Shown: piece after piece, positions 1 to 6,291 of the stretch
Layout: every line of letters starts with the position of its first letter
How positions within the stretch are numbered: the first letter of the stretch is position 1
Assembly (NCBI GenBank): GCA_017479035.1
Contig: JAFVCR010000173.1
Location: 1-10,559, forward strand
Source of the DNA: Kiritimatiellia bacterium
GTDB lineage: Bacteria > Verrucomicrobiota > Kiritimatiellia > RFP12 > UBA1067
Direction: 5' to 3'
Length of the DNA stretch: 10,559 nt
Translations under genes and position numbers: made by a program
The notes under the pieces: model-generated
Told to the model about the DNA's origin: nothing
The model's database searches: none
Seen by the model: only the letters and a program-made list of their open reading frames with translations

Positions 1-348
1 GTTCTTGCAAACATTGGAACCGTGGCAACGAACAATCTCGAACGTCAGTTGATACTTGGCGTAGGGTTGCAGTACGGCGAGGATTTCTACATCGACTTCT
101 GCATGGAACTGTGCGATGCGCACACGATTGGCGCAATCACGCCGCAGGAGATGGAGAGAGCAATGACTCCCAAACGCCATGATTTGAATTCGTGCCTGAT
201 ACGGCGTTATCAGGAACCGAAGGTTGTAGAACTTGTAAACAAACTCAAGATTGCGATGCCGCAGCAGGAGAGCCGGTGGAACGATATTCTTTCCGGCGCG
301 GCATATACCAACTATCTCGAAAAAGTCGCAATGTGGCTGTGGCAATGA
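1..348 (+). CDS. C-terminal part of an unrecognised protein (5' end outside the window)
   Basis: The reading frame is open from base 1 to the TGA at 346-348, giving 115 visible residues. A GTG at 22 could serve as a start, but it has no good ribosome binding site and the frame continues to the window edge, so I treat the gene as cut by the edge. The visible part is a soluble, mixed-charge sequence (LERQLILGVGLQYGEDFYID near the start, ending KVAMWLWQ) without membrane segments or a motif I recognise. I looked for the late motifs of C5 DNA methyltransferases (motif IX/X, the GN-x-V segment) because such an enzyme would be the expected partner of the next gene, and did not see them. Its stop lies four bases before the promoter repeat that drives the restriction endonuclease, so it is probably part of the same island. 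Function unknown. Confidence 0.5.
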   Translation, partial: VLANIGTVATNNLERQLILGVGLQYGEDFYIDFCMELCDAHTIGAITPQEMERAMTPKRHDLNSCLIRRYQEPKVVELVNKLKIAMPQQESRWNDILSGAAYTNYLEKVAMWLWQ

Positions 349-352
349 AACT

Positions 353-393
353 CTATTGCATTGACCGCAAGGGGAGGATTTGCTATAATCTGC
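353..393 (+). repeat. 41-bp promoter-bearing direct repeat, copy 1
   Basis: This stretch matches 2604-2644 at 40 of 41 positions; the only difference is G at 371 against A at 2622. It contains a whole sigma70-type promoter. The two copies are 2251 bp apart in direct orientation and bracket the endonuclease and DUF3883 genes. Confidence 0.85.
361..389 (+). promoter_or_regulatory. Sigma70-type promoter of the HindVP-like endonuclease
   Basis: The -35 element TTGACC (361-366) matches consensus at five of six bases, the spacer is 17 bp (367-383), and the -10 element TATAAT (384-389) is a perfect match. Transcription should begin near 395-397, which coincides with an ATG at 395. The message would therefore be either leaderless from 395 or have a leader of about 50 nt if the better-supported start at 446 is used. 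Confidence 0.85.
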
Positions 394-430
394 AATGCAA
401 ATGAACGCAAATGCCAAAACGACCGCCCAT

Positions 431-437
431 GAAGGAA
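431..437 (+). promoter_or_regulatory. Ribosome binding site deciding the endonuclease start
   Basis: GAAGGAA lies 8 nt upstream of the ATG at 446. No such site precedes the in-frame ATGs at 395 and 401, which sit at the predicted transcription start. This favours 446 as the translation start. Confidence 0.6.
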
Positions 438-445
438 TGCCGCAA

Positions 446-1534
446 ATGAGAAAGAAAGATGCCGATACAGCGAGCGACACGAATTCTGATGCCGCGCTTT
501 ACGGGATAAGCCATTCCAATCACAATTTCAAGGAACGCATATATTGGGGTAAAAACCAATTCAACTCGTCGTTCCCCATTGCTCTTTGTTGCTATATGCG
601 CGACATGGGACGCAATGCGGTGGCAATAGAAATGAAACGGGATTTGTCCACAAAGATAAGCGAGATGTCGTTTGACGAGGTGTTCGGCACGAAACTGCCG
701 AACAGCGAATTGTATTTCCGCTTCGAGGCTCCATTCGATCCGTTCCGGGTTTTGGTCGAGGATTCTTTGGAAAAGATAGATGTTGTCATCGTCAACAATG
801 CCACAAAAGAAGAGATCCGTCCGCTTGAAATCAAACTCACGACTCTTCCTGACGATGGCACCAGCGGTATGGACGAATCCAAGTACGGCTCGGAGATAGT
901 GGTACGTTCGCCTACCATGCGATATGTCGCATTAAGCATGATTGCATCGAATCGCTCACGCCTTGCGCAGATTAAATCTATTTTCGAGAAGTCATGCAAG
1001 AAAGTCGATAATTGGGAGAATGTCGCGGAAATGAAATCCCGACAGGCGGACATATTTGCCGCATTGCGGAAATTCCTGTCGGAATTTTGTCGCACGCAGA
1101 AGCCGCTCCTGCTCCAACCTGTCTGGAAAACAATAGGCAAGAATCCGGAACTTGCCGAACATTGTCTAGATGTATTCGTCTGGACGGATTTCGCGCTAAC
1201 ACGTCTCATACTCGATTCTCTGGACGAGGACAAACCTAACGCAATAAGCCGTCCGCAGCGTTCCGCCATTCGCCTTGCAAGGTTTCTCTACGAAGCGGCG
1301 CGTGGCGACAGCGTCTATCAAAAGCCTATTTACGACGGCATGACCTATGACACGCTAAACGACAAGGAATTCGCCATGTCGGGATGCAAGACCAATTTCT
1401 ATATGTCCTGTCCGCGCCTGTTGTGCCCATCCGTCACTAAAGGCGAAATAAAGAAAATCATACTCGGCAATCCGCCGTTTGAACGCGCTACTCCGCATGA
1501 TTTCTACAATTGCATTTTATCCTATGATGCTTGA
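446..1534 (+). CDS. HindVP-family type II restriction endonuclease
   Basis: Predicted site-specific DNA endonuclease of a type II restriction-modification system. The HindVP family is named for an enzyme recognising GRCGYC; the specificity here cannot be read from sequence. Counted from ATG 446 the protein has 362 residues. The family signature near the N-terminus is clear (LYGISHSNHNF, then WGKNQFNSSFP), followed by a PD-(D/E)XK-like core: Asp112 in KIDVVIV, and Glu128 and Lys130 in PLEIKLTTLPDDGTS, then SEIVVRSPTMRYVALS. The start at 446 is chosen for its GAAGGAA site; ATG 395 would add 17 residues and be leaderless. A strong promoter lies directly upstream. The gene overlaps the DUF3883 gene by a few bases. 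GC content is visibly lower than in genes to the right, consistent with horizontal acquisition. The partner methyltransferase is not in the window. Family assignment is confident; activity is inferred. Confidence 0.85.
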   Translation: MRKKDADTASDTNSDAALYGISHSNHNFKERIYWGKNQFNSSFPIALCCYMRDMGRNAVAIEMKRDLSTKISEMSFDEVFGTKLPNSELYFRFEAPFDPFRVLVEDSLEKIDVVIVNNATKEEIRPLEIKLTTLPDDGTSGMDESKYGSEIVVRSPTMRYVALSMIASNRSRLAQIKSIFEKSCKKVDNWENVAEMKSRQADIFAALRKFLSEFCRTQKPLLLQPVWKTIGKNPELAEHCLDVFVWTDFALTRLILDSLDEDKPNAISRPQRSAIRLARFLYEAARGDSVYQKPIYDGMTYDTLNDKEFAMSGCKTNFYMSCPRLLCPSVTKGEIKKIILGNPPFERATPHDFYNCILSYDA

Positions 1535-2309
1535 CAAGAACAAAAAGATGATGATGATAGGACTCTTTCTGTCGAAGTTCGACAAAAAGGGGTTGGAGGC
1601 GTTGGGGTTCTCTCGTTTCTGGGAGGCATACAACGCTTTCGCTTTCGCATTGGATGGATTGCCGAAGACTATCAATAATTATCGTGATGAATTCGACCCT
1701 TATTTCCCCAATCCTCGAAAAGGATGGAAATCTCGCTCGCTCCGCCCATCACGCAAATCAATGATGGAAAAATATGCCAATCTCTCACTTGAAGAGTTTG
1801 CAGCGATGATTCGGGAGATCGTTTCTCCTCTTGGAGATGCGGATTCAGTCATCGAAGCGACCGAAAATGATTTGGAAAACGCCTCATTTGCCAAGCGCAT
1901 TATTACGGGGCTGTCTGCCGAGAAACATTTTACGGCGCACTATCAAGAAATCCCTTGCTTTAGCACGGCTTCGCTGGTGCGCACAACGCATTTTGGATGC
2001 GGTTTTGATTTCAAACTCGAAGTGGGAGGCAAGCCATTTCTAGCGGTAGAGGTCAAAGGACTTGGTGCGGGTGCAGGACAATTTCAGATGACAAGCAAGG
2101 AGTATAGAGTCGCCGAATACCTCAAGGAAAGATACTTCCTCTACATTCTGCGCGGTTTTGAAACGCCAAAGCCGTTCTTCACTCTTATACAAAATCCTCT
2201 CGCATCGGATATTGAATTTAGCAATCACGAAATAGTCATGCATCAAACATATTGGACTGGAGAAGTCAAGAAGTCACTTGCAAGCAACTGCATGGATGTT
2301 TGCGCATGA
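1524..2309 (+). CDS. DUF3883-domain protein, putative nuclease accessory to the restriction system
   Basis: A 261-residue protein counted from ATG 1524. The N-terminal half (about residues 12-100) carries a helical domain with FDKKGLEALGF and NNYRDEFDPYFPNPRKGW, of a type I associate with DUF3883 proteins encoded beside restriction systems. The C-terminal half (about 120-230) is DUF3883-like: GFDFKLEV followed by AVEVKG and FQMTSKEYRVAE, then a YFLYILR strand. Asp162, Glu176 and Lys178 form a D-x13-E-x-K arrangement typical of PD-(D/E)XK-like nucleases. The start is uncertain: ATGs at 1524 and 1527 overlap the endonuclease stop (1532-1534), and three more ATGs stand at 1548-1556; none has a strong ribosome binding site. 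The overlap suggests translational coupling to the endonuclease. Whether it cleaves DNA, assists restriction or only binds DNA is not known. Confidence 0.72.
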   Translation: MMLDKNKKMMMIGLFLSKFDKKGLEALGFSRFWEAYNAFAFALDGLPKTINNYRDEFDPYFPNPRKGWKSRSLRPSRKSMMEKYANLSLEEFAAMIREIVSPLGDADSVIEATENDLENASFAKRIITGLSAEKHFTAHYQEIPCFSTASLVRTTHFGCGFDFKLEVGGKPFLAVEVKGLGAGAGQFQMTSKEYRVAEYLKERYFLYILRGFETPKPFFTLIQNPLASDIEFSNHEIVMHQTYWTGEVKKSLASNCMDVCA

Positions 2310-2603
2310 TTGTAAACCGCTATATACATGGTAGCTATCTGGGGTGTCTAGGCGATGCGGCATTGATTTGCCGACTGGTGACATTTCCTATCGCTAACCT
2401 TGTCCGCCCATTCAGGAATGCATGAATTTTGCCTAACGTACAGGAACTGCAAGGAAAGCATTGCAAACTGCGGGGAGGCTGAAATGTCGGCGGCGAAACG
2501 GCCTCGCAGATTCGAGAGATAAGTTTGACGGTGGCAAAACGCCGGTTGAGTTTTGGGAAGGGAAATAAACGAAAAAATGCTGCGGCGCGGCATGTCTGCT
2601 GAC
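2310..2603. other. Gene-free stretch between the restriction module and promoter repeat 2
   Basis: I find no convincing coding region, RNA gene or terminator in these 294 bases. The open frames here on the minus strand run into the antisense of the next gene and look like shadows. A weak inverted repeat (CAAAAC 2535-2540, GTTTTG 2550-2555) has no following T-run. The stretch may hold decayed sequence left over from insertion of the restriction island. Confidence 0.5.
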
Positions 2604-2644
2604 CTATTGCATTGACCGCAAAGGGAGGATTTGCTATAATCTGC
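2604..2644 (+). repeat. 41-bp promoter-bearing direct repeat, copy 2
   Basis: Second copy of the element at 353-393, identical except for one base (A at 2622). It ends 3 bp before the start codon of the following secreted-protein gene. Together the copies bracket the restriction endonuclease and DUF3883 genes. Confidence 0.85.
2612..2640 (+). promoter_or_regulatory. Sigma70-type promoter of the secreted-protein operon
   Basis: TTGACC (2612-2617), a 17-bp spacer, and a perfect TATAAT (2635-2640). The predicted transcription start falls at about 2647-2648, exactly on the ATG at 2648, so the mRNA is probably leaderless. GGGAGG at 2623-2628 is inside the promoter spacer and would not be transcribed, so it cannot act as the ribosome binding site. 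Confidence 0.85.
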
Positions 2645-2647
2645 GGC

Positions 2648-3472
2648 ATGATGAAGACGATGATGAAATTGGCGGTTGTGGCGGCGGCGTGGTCGGCGGC
2701 GGCATTGGCGGACATGCCGAAGGTGCTGTTGATGGTGGACGAGAAGAATCTGGGGTCGGTGGCGACATCCGAGATAGAGACGCTTGCGGTGGAGATGCTG
2801 CAGGAAAAAGGCATCGAGACTGTTGACCGCAACATGCTGGAGAACAATCTCGAGCGAGTGCAGAAGGCGTTTCGCGGTGCGGGGGACAATCGCGCGGCGG
2901 CGGCGATGGCGCGGGAGTTCGGCGCGGACGTGATACTTTTGGGCGAGGCGGTGGCGAAGCCAAACGCGGCAAAGGTGGGGGAGAGCAATTTGCGTTCGTA
3001 TCAGGCGGCGGTGACGCTGCGGGCGGTGAAGACGGACAATGCGGTGAACATCGCGACATCATCCGCAAACGCACGCGCCGTGGCTCTGGATGATGTCGAG
3101 GGCGGCACGAAGGCGTTGCAGGAGGCGGGGCGCAAGGCGATTGCGGCGATAATTCCAAAACTCGCGGGCAAGGCAGACGCCGCCGCAGGCCCGCGCAACA
3201 TCGAGTTGACAGTGGGCGGGATGGATCAGATATGGAAACTCAAGGAGACGCGCCAGCGGCTCAAGGGGATGAAAGATTGCGTGGCGGCAGTGGCGCAGAA
3301 AAGCTATGCGCAGGGTGCGGCGGTGTTTCGTGTTTCCTCGCTGCTGCCGGCGGAGGAACTTGCGGAGGAACTTGTAATGAATCCGCCGGAGGATTTGAAG
3401 GTGCAGATTGTGGAAATCCGCGAGAACGCGATAAGCGCAAGAGTGGTGGACGCGCCGCAGGAGGACGAATGA
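2648..3472 (+). CDS. Secreted TolB-N/CsgG-like alpha/beta protein
   Basis: A 274-residue predicted envelope protein. Residues 1-21 form a Sec signal peptide (two Lys, then an Ala/Val-rich core) with likely cleavage after ALA and before DMPK. The following region (about 23-175) reads like the domain shared by TolB-N, FlgT and CsgG-type assembly proteins: KVLLMVDEKNLGS, then VEMLQEKGIETVD, then AREFGADVILLGEAVAKP, then SYQAAVTLRAVKTDN. The C-terminal part (about 190-274) resembles a second small alpha/beta domain. The start at 2648 sits on the predicted transcription start; ATG 2651 is an equally possible neighbour. The TTG at 2612 in the same frame is rejected because it is the -35 box. The gene shares an ATGA overlap with the next one, so the two products probably act together in the envelope. 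The fold call is moderate; the precise role is unknown. Confidence 0.6.
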   Translation: MMKTMMKLAVVAAAWSAAALADMPKVLLMVDEKNLGSVATSEIETLAVEMLQEKGIETVDRNMLENNLERVQKAFRGAGDNRAAAAMAREFGADVILLGEAVAKPNAAKVGESNLRSYQAAVTLRAVKTDNAVNIATSSANARAVALDDVEGGTKALQEAGRKAIAAIIPKLAGKADAAAGPRNIELTVGGMDQIWKLKETRQRLKGMKDCVAAVAQKSYAQGAAVFRVSSLLPAEELAEELVMNPPEDLKVQIVEIRENAISARVVDAPQEDE

Positions 3473-4338
3473 AAAGGATTTTGACGGCGGCGGTTTGCGT
3501 TTTGGGTTTTGCAATGGTCTCTGCGGCGAGTTTGCCGCAGGCGATATTCGATGCGTATCTGCGACTGGAGATAGCAAGGCAAGTGGCGCATCATGCCGGA
3601 GAAATGGGCAAGGCGGCGGAAGGCGAGGCGTGGTGTGCGGATGCGATGGGCGCAATACGCAAAGGGCTTGTGGATGCGTTCGGAGACGAAGATGCGGCGC
3701 AGGAATCGTTTGCCGCATTCGTGAACACGTACGCCGCCGCGCAGGAAGACGGGGATTTGGAATTTCTCGCGGCGTTCGCCCGCAATCTCGGGTTCGATCC
3801 GCCGCCGGAGGATTTTGCCGCGATGAGAGCGGCGGCGATGGAACGCGATTTGCAAAACGATATTGCCGAAGCAGGAAAGTTCCTGGCGTCGCTCGAAGAG
3901 CCGCCGGCGGCAAAACCCAAACGCCGCCGCAACGCGTTGCGGGATTCGGAGGCGAAGAGCGGCAAGTTCGTGGAAGCGAAGGACGACTCGAAAAGTTCTC
4001 TGCGCGGGTTTGCCGATGCCCGCAAGGCCCGGCGCGACAGGGCGTTGAAGGAGGCTCGCGAGGGCATGGCGCAGGTTGCCGAGGCGAAACGCATTGCGGA
4101 CGAAGAGGCGAATGCAAAGAAACTTGCCGCAGCGCAGGCGGATGCCGCTGCGATGCAAAGCGCGGCGCAGAAACTTGCTGCGGCGGAGCAGGAAGCGGCG
4201 GCACAACGGCAGAACAGCTGGTCGGCAAGATTGAAAAGCGTGGCTACAAGCGCAATCGGCGCAACTGGCGGTGCGTTCCTTGGGACGGTGGGCAACCGCG
4301 CAGGGGAGAGTGCCGCACACGCTATTTTCGGGCGGTGA
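3469..4338 (+). CDS. Secreted Ala-rich coiled-coil protein with a glycine-zipper-like C-terminus
   Basis: I do not recognise the family. The protein has 289 residues. Residues 1-19 look like a Sec signal peptide (MKRILTAAV, cleavage near VSAA). A helical, acidic, Ala-rich region follows (about 21-140), then a basic linker around PKRRR (150-154). A long Ala/Lys/Glu/Gln helix, likely a coiled coil, spans about 180-248. A small Gly/Ala-rich tail (SAIGATGGAFLGTVGNRAGE, 261-280) resembles glycine-zipper segments that pack in membranes. GGAGG stands just before the ATG, which overlaps the upstream stop as ATGA. The start at 3469 is preferred over longer in-frame options because of the signal peptide, the site and the overlap. 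Neighbourhood suggests a partner of the TolB/CsgG-like protein in the periplasm or at a membrane. That partnership is inference. Confidence 0.65.
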   Translation: MKRILTAAVCVLGFAMVSAASLPQAIFDAYLRLEIARQVAHHAGEMGKAAEGEAWCADAMGAIRKGLVDAFGDEDAAQESFAAFVNTYAAAQEDGDLEFLAAFARNLGFDPPPEDFAAMRAAAMERDLQNDIAEAGKFLASLEEPPAAKPKRRRNALRDSEAKSGKFVEAKDDSKSSLRGFADARKARRDRALKEAREGMAQVAEAKRIADEEANAKKLAAAQADAAAMQSAAQKLAAAEQEAAAQRQNSWSARLKSVATSAIGATGGAFLGTVGNRAGESAAHAIFGR

Positions 4339-4350
4339 CGACAGGATGCG

Positions 4351-5976
4351 TCAGGCGGGAATGAAGTCGATCCACCGATGGGTGTAGTCGACAGTGTCCA
4401 CCATTACGCGCATACGGGTGCCGACATGCCAGCGGTGCGAGGATGTGTGGAGTTCCTCGGCGGCTTCGTCCCACAAAATATATTCGCGGGCGAGATTGCG
4501 GATGTGCACCATGCCGCTTGCAGCGAGTGAGGGGAGGTCTACAAACACGCCGAATTTTACGACTTTCACTACGACGGCCTCGTACGGGCCTGGGTGTTTT
4601 TCGAGGTAGCGATATTTCTTGACCTCGATCATGTTGCGTTCGGCCTCGGCGGCTTCGATTTCTTTTTCGCTGGTGTGTATGGCGGCTTTGGAGAGATATG
4701 CGGGGTCGGCACGGCCGCCGGTGCCGGCGATGAAACTTGCCAACTGGCGGTGCAAGGTGAGGTCCGGATAGCGGCGGATGGGGCTTGTGAAGTGGGCGTA
4801 ATAGCGTTTGGCAAGGCCCCAGTGGCCGATTTCCTTTGCATCGTAGAGGGCTTTTTTCATCGAGCGCAGAATCATTACGGAGATGATGCCTTCCAGGGGA
4901 TGGCCTTGGATTGAGGAGAGGAGTTTCTTGAGGTTTTTGGGTATGGCGAGATTGCCGGTTTTTATGCCGAGGTGCTTGAGGTTGGCCTCGAGTTCCTGGA
5001 GTTTGTCTTCGTCGGGTTTAGCGTGGAAGCGGGCGAGGAATTTTATGCCGCGTGTGCGCAGTTCGGTGGCGACGGCCTCGTTGGCGGCGATCATGCATTC
5101 CTCGACCATCTGGTGGGCGATGTCGTTGGCGCGGATTTTGAGGTCTACCATCTCGTGGTTTTCGTCGAGGACGACTTCGGCTTCCGGCACGGCGAGGTCG
5201 AGCGCGCCGGCGGCGAAACGTTTTTTGCGCAGAGTCTGCGCAAGGCGGCTTATTTTGCGGATGGAGGCGATCCATGCGGTTTTCACGCCAGGGGTTTTGC
5301 CTTTGCCGGTGAGGAGGCGCAGCACTTGTTCGTATGTGAAGCGAGCCTTGGAGCGGATGATGGTTTTTGCAAAACGGCGCGCGAGCATCCGGCCGTCCTT
5401 GGAAAAAACCATGAAGCAACTGAAGGCGAGGCGGTCTTCGCCGGGGACGAGCGAACATACGCCGTTTGAAAGTTCCTCGGGTAGCATGGGCACGACTTTT
5501 TCCGCTAGGTAGACGCTGGTGCCGCGCTTGTAGGCTTCGTTGTCGAGGGCGGAACCTGGACGCACGAAATGCGCAACGTCGGCTATGTGCACGCCAAGGA
5601 CGAGGTTGCCGGATGGATCTTTGTCCAGCGAAAGAGCGTCATCGTAGTCGCGTGCGGATTGAGGGTCGCAAGTGAATATGAATTTTTTGCGCAGGTCTTC
5701 GCGCGCGCCGGGTTTTTCGAGGAACGTGGAGACTTTGGCGGCTTCCCGCAGCACCTTCTTGGGGAATGTAGCGGAGAGGTTGAAGGCGGCCATCACGGCG
5801 CGAACGTCGTCTGAAGGAGTGGCACCGGGGGCGAGGCCACGCTTTTCGCCGTCGGGTTTGGTTTTCCGCGTGGAAGCGGATGCAGAATGGGGGGAGCGCC
5901 GTTTTGCAGCGGCGCCGCGACGGGAAGGGGAGCCTTTGCGCGATGTGGTTTTGTCTGTATGTCTTCTTCTTTTCAT
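4351..5976 (-). CDS. rnr: RNase II/R-family 3'-5' exoribonuclease lacking cold-shock domains
   Basis: Processive hydrolytic exoribonuclease predicted to degrade RNA from the 3' end in the cytoplasm. The protein has 541 residues. The RNB catalytic domain starts near residue 93, with the metal-binding set Asp104, Asp110, Asp112 and Asp113 in the DPQSARDYDDAL stretch, and the conserved HFTSPIRRYPDLTLHR segment at 395-410. A C-terminal S1 RNA-binding domain covers about 463-541 (VVKVVKFGVFVDLPS and following). E. coli RNase R has 813 residues and RNase II 644; here the two N-terminal cold-shock domains are missing and the first 50 residues are a basic, Ser/Lys/Arg-rich tail. There is no Lys-rich C-terminal tail. 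The start at 5976 is the only ATG close to the promoter and leaves a leader of only a few bases. The gene converges on the secreted-protein operon with 12 bp between stops. The symbol is by family; it could equally be named rnb-like. Confidence 0.85.
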   Translation of the reverse strand: MKRRRHTDKTTSRKGSPSRRGAAAKRRSPHSASASTRKTKPDGEKRGLAPGATPSDDVRAVMAAFNLSATFPKKVLREAAKVSTFLEKPGAREDLRKKFIFTCDPQSARDYDDALSLDKDPSGNLVLGVHIADVAHFVRPGSALDNEAYKRGTSVYLAEKVVPMLPEELSNGVCSLVPGEDRLAFSCFMVFSKDGRMLARRFAKTIIRSKARFTYEQVLRLLTGKGKTPGVKTAWIASIRKISRLAQTLRKKRFAAGALDLAVPEAEVVLDENHEMVDLKIRANDIAHQMVEECMIAANEAVATELRTRGIKFLARFHAKPDEDKLQELEANLKHLGIKTGNLAIPKNLKKLLSSIQGHPLEGIISVMILRSMKKALYDAKEIGHWGLAKRYYAHFTSPIRRYPDLTLHRQLASFIAGTGGRADPAYLSKAAIHTSEKEIEAAEAERNMIEVKKYRYLEKHPGPYEAVVVKVVKFGVFVDLPSLAASGMVHIRNLAREYILWDEAAEELHTSSHRWHVGTRMRVMVDTVDYTHRWIDFIPA

Positions 5977-5986
5977 TTACGCGTAT

Positions 5987-6015
5987 ATTTTACCGCATTT
6001 CCTGCCGCACGTCAA
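5987..6015 (-). promoter_or_regulatory. Sigma70-type promoter of the exoribonuclease gene
   Basis: Read on the minus strand: TTGACG (6015-6010), a 17-bp spacer (6009-5993) and TAAAAT (5992-5987). The -10 box ends 10 bp before the ATG at 5976, so the leader would be about 3-5 nt, too short for a ribosome binding site. This is the third promoter in the window with this layout. Confidence 0.75.
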
Positions 6016-6029
6016 GTAAAGCAATGCGG

Positions 6030-6056
6030 ATTGGCGCAAACGCGGCTTGCGCCAAT
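6030..6056. repeat. Perfect 10-bp inverted repeat between divergent promoters
   Basis: ATTGGCGCAA (6030-6039) and TTGCGCCAAT (6047-6056) are exact reverse complements around a 7-base centre. It lies upstream of both the exoribonuclease promoter and the B12-operon promoter. There is no T-run on either side, so a terminator is unlikely. It could be an operator or a recombination/terminus-related site; function unknown. Confidence 0.7.
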
Positions 6057-6062
6057 AGAATG

Positions 6063-6091
6063 TTGCATATCATCGCATGATATGGTAGAAT
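6063..6091 (+). promoter_or_regulatory. Candidate promoter of the cobalamin-riboswitch operon
   Basis: TTGCAT (6063-6068), a 17-bp spacer (6069-6085) and TAGAAT (6086-6091). The -10 is a good match (five of six); the -35 is weak. Transcription would start near 6098, just before the riboswitch aptamer. The overlapping palindrome at 6066-6084 could be a repressor site or coincidence. Confidence 0.55.
6066..6084. repeat. Perfect 8-bp inverted repeat inside the B12-operon promoter
   Basis: CATATCAT (6066-6073) and ATGATATG (6077-6084) are exact reverse complements separated by CGC. The repeat covers the end of the -35 box and nearly the whole promoter spacer, the position of a classical operator. 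No known regulator box is matched with confidence. Confidence 0.6.
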
Positions 6092-6103
6092 AAAAGGGTT
6101 TTG

Positions 6104-6251
6104 TTCGTGGATAAACGGAAGTGCCGTGAAAACCGGACGCTGTCGCGCAGCCGTAAGCGGATACGATATTGCATTGATCCAGTGGGGCCGGGTGGTTCTG
6201 CGAAGGGTGCAGAGGAGGTAAAGCCGCAAAGCCGGAAGACGCATTCGCGAA
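6104..6251 (+). ncRNA. Cobalamin riboswitch (adenosylcobalamin/B12 aptamer)
   Basis: The conserved core of the class is visible: ACGGAAGTGCCGTGAAAACC (6115-6134), then GGACGCTGTCGCGCAGCCGT (6134-6153) as the variant of the loop-5/junction region, and a B12 box AAGCCGGAAGACGC (6229-6242). A closing P1 helix can be drawn between 6104-6109 (UUCGUG) and 6246-6251 (CGCGAA) with one G-U pair. The RNA leads directly into a BtuB-like receptor gene, the most common target of this riboswitch. B12 binding should shut off expression. The segment 6242-6291 contains CATTCGCGAATG (6242-6253) and a small GCCT/AGGC hairpin (6262-6276) just before the AAAGGA ribosome site. No T-run is present, which favours control of translation over termination. 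Confidence 0.85.
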
Positions 6252-6291
6252 TGTCATGGATGCCTCGCATGAAGGCGGAAAGGACGCATAG

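Noticed and set aside
2535..2555. Hairpin CAAAAC/GTTTTG as a terminator for the restriction genes
   Set aside because: The stem is only six bp, AT-rich, and no T-run follows.
2623..2628. GGGAGG as a ribosome binding site (also GGGGAGG near 371 in copy 1)
   Set aside because: It lies inside the promoter spacer, about 20 bases from the ATG, upstream of the expected transcription start.
2612..2647. In-frame TTG at 2612 as a start for the TolB/CsgG-like gene
   Set aside because: This TTG is the first half of the -35 box and the region up to about 2647 is the promoter, so it would not be transcribed; the signal peptide begins properly at 2648.
3059..4320. Long minus-strand frames opposite the two secreted-protein genes
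   Set aside because: They give Arg/Pro/Cys-rich low-complexity translations, while the plus strand carries signal peptides, a ribosome site and an ATGA overlap.
6167..6177. Third occurrence of the 11-mer TATTGCATTGA, also found in both promoter repeats
   Set aside because: It lies inside the riboswitch, similarity stops after 11 bases, and the TTGATC at 6174 has no -10 box 17 bases downstream. Probably chance.
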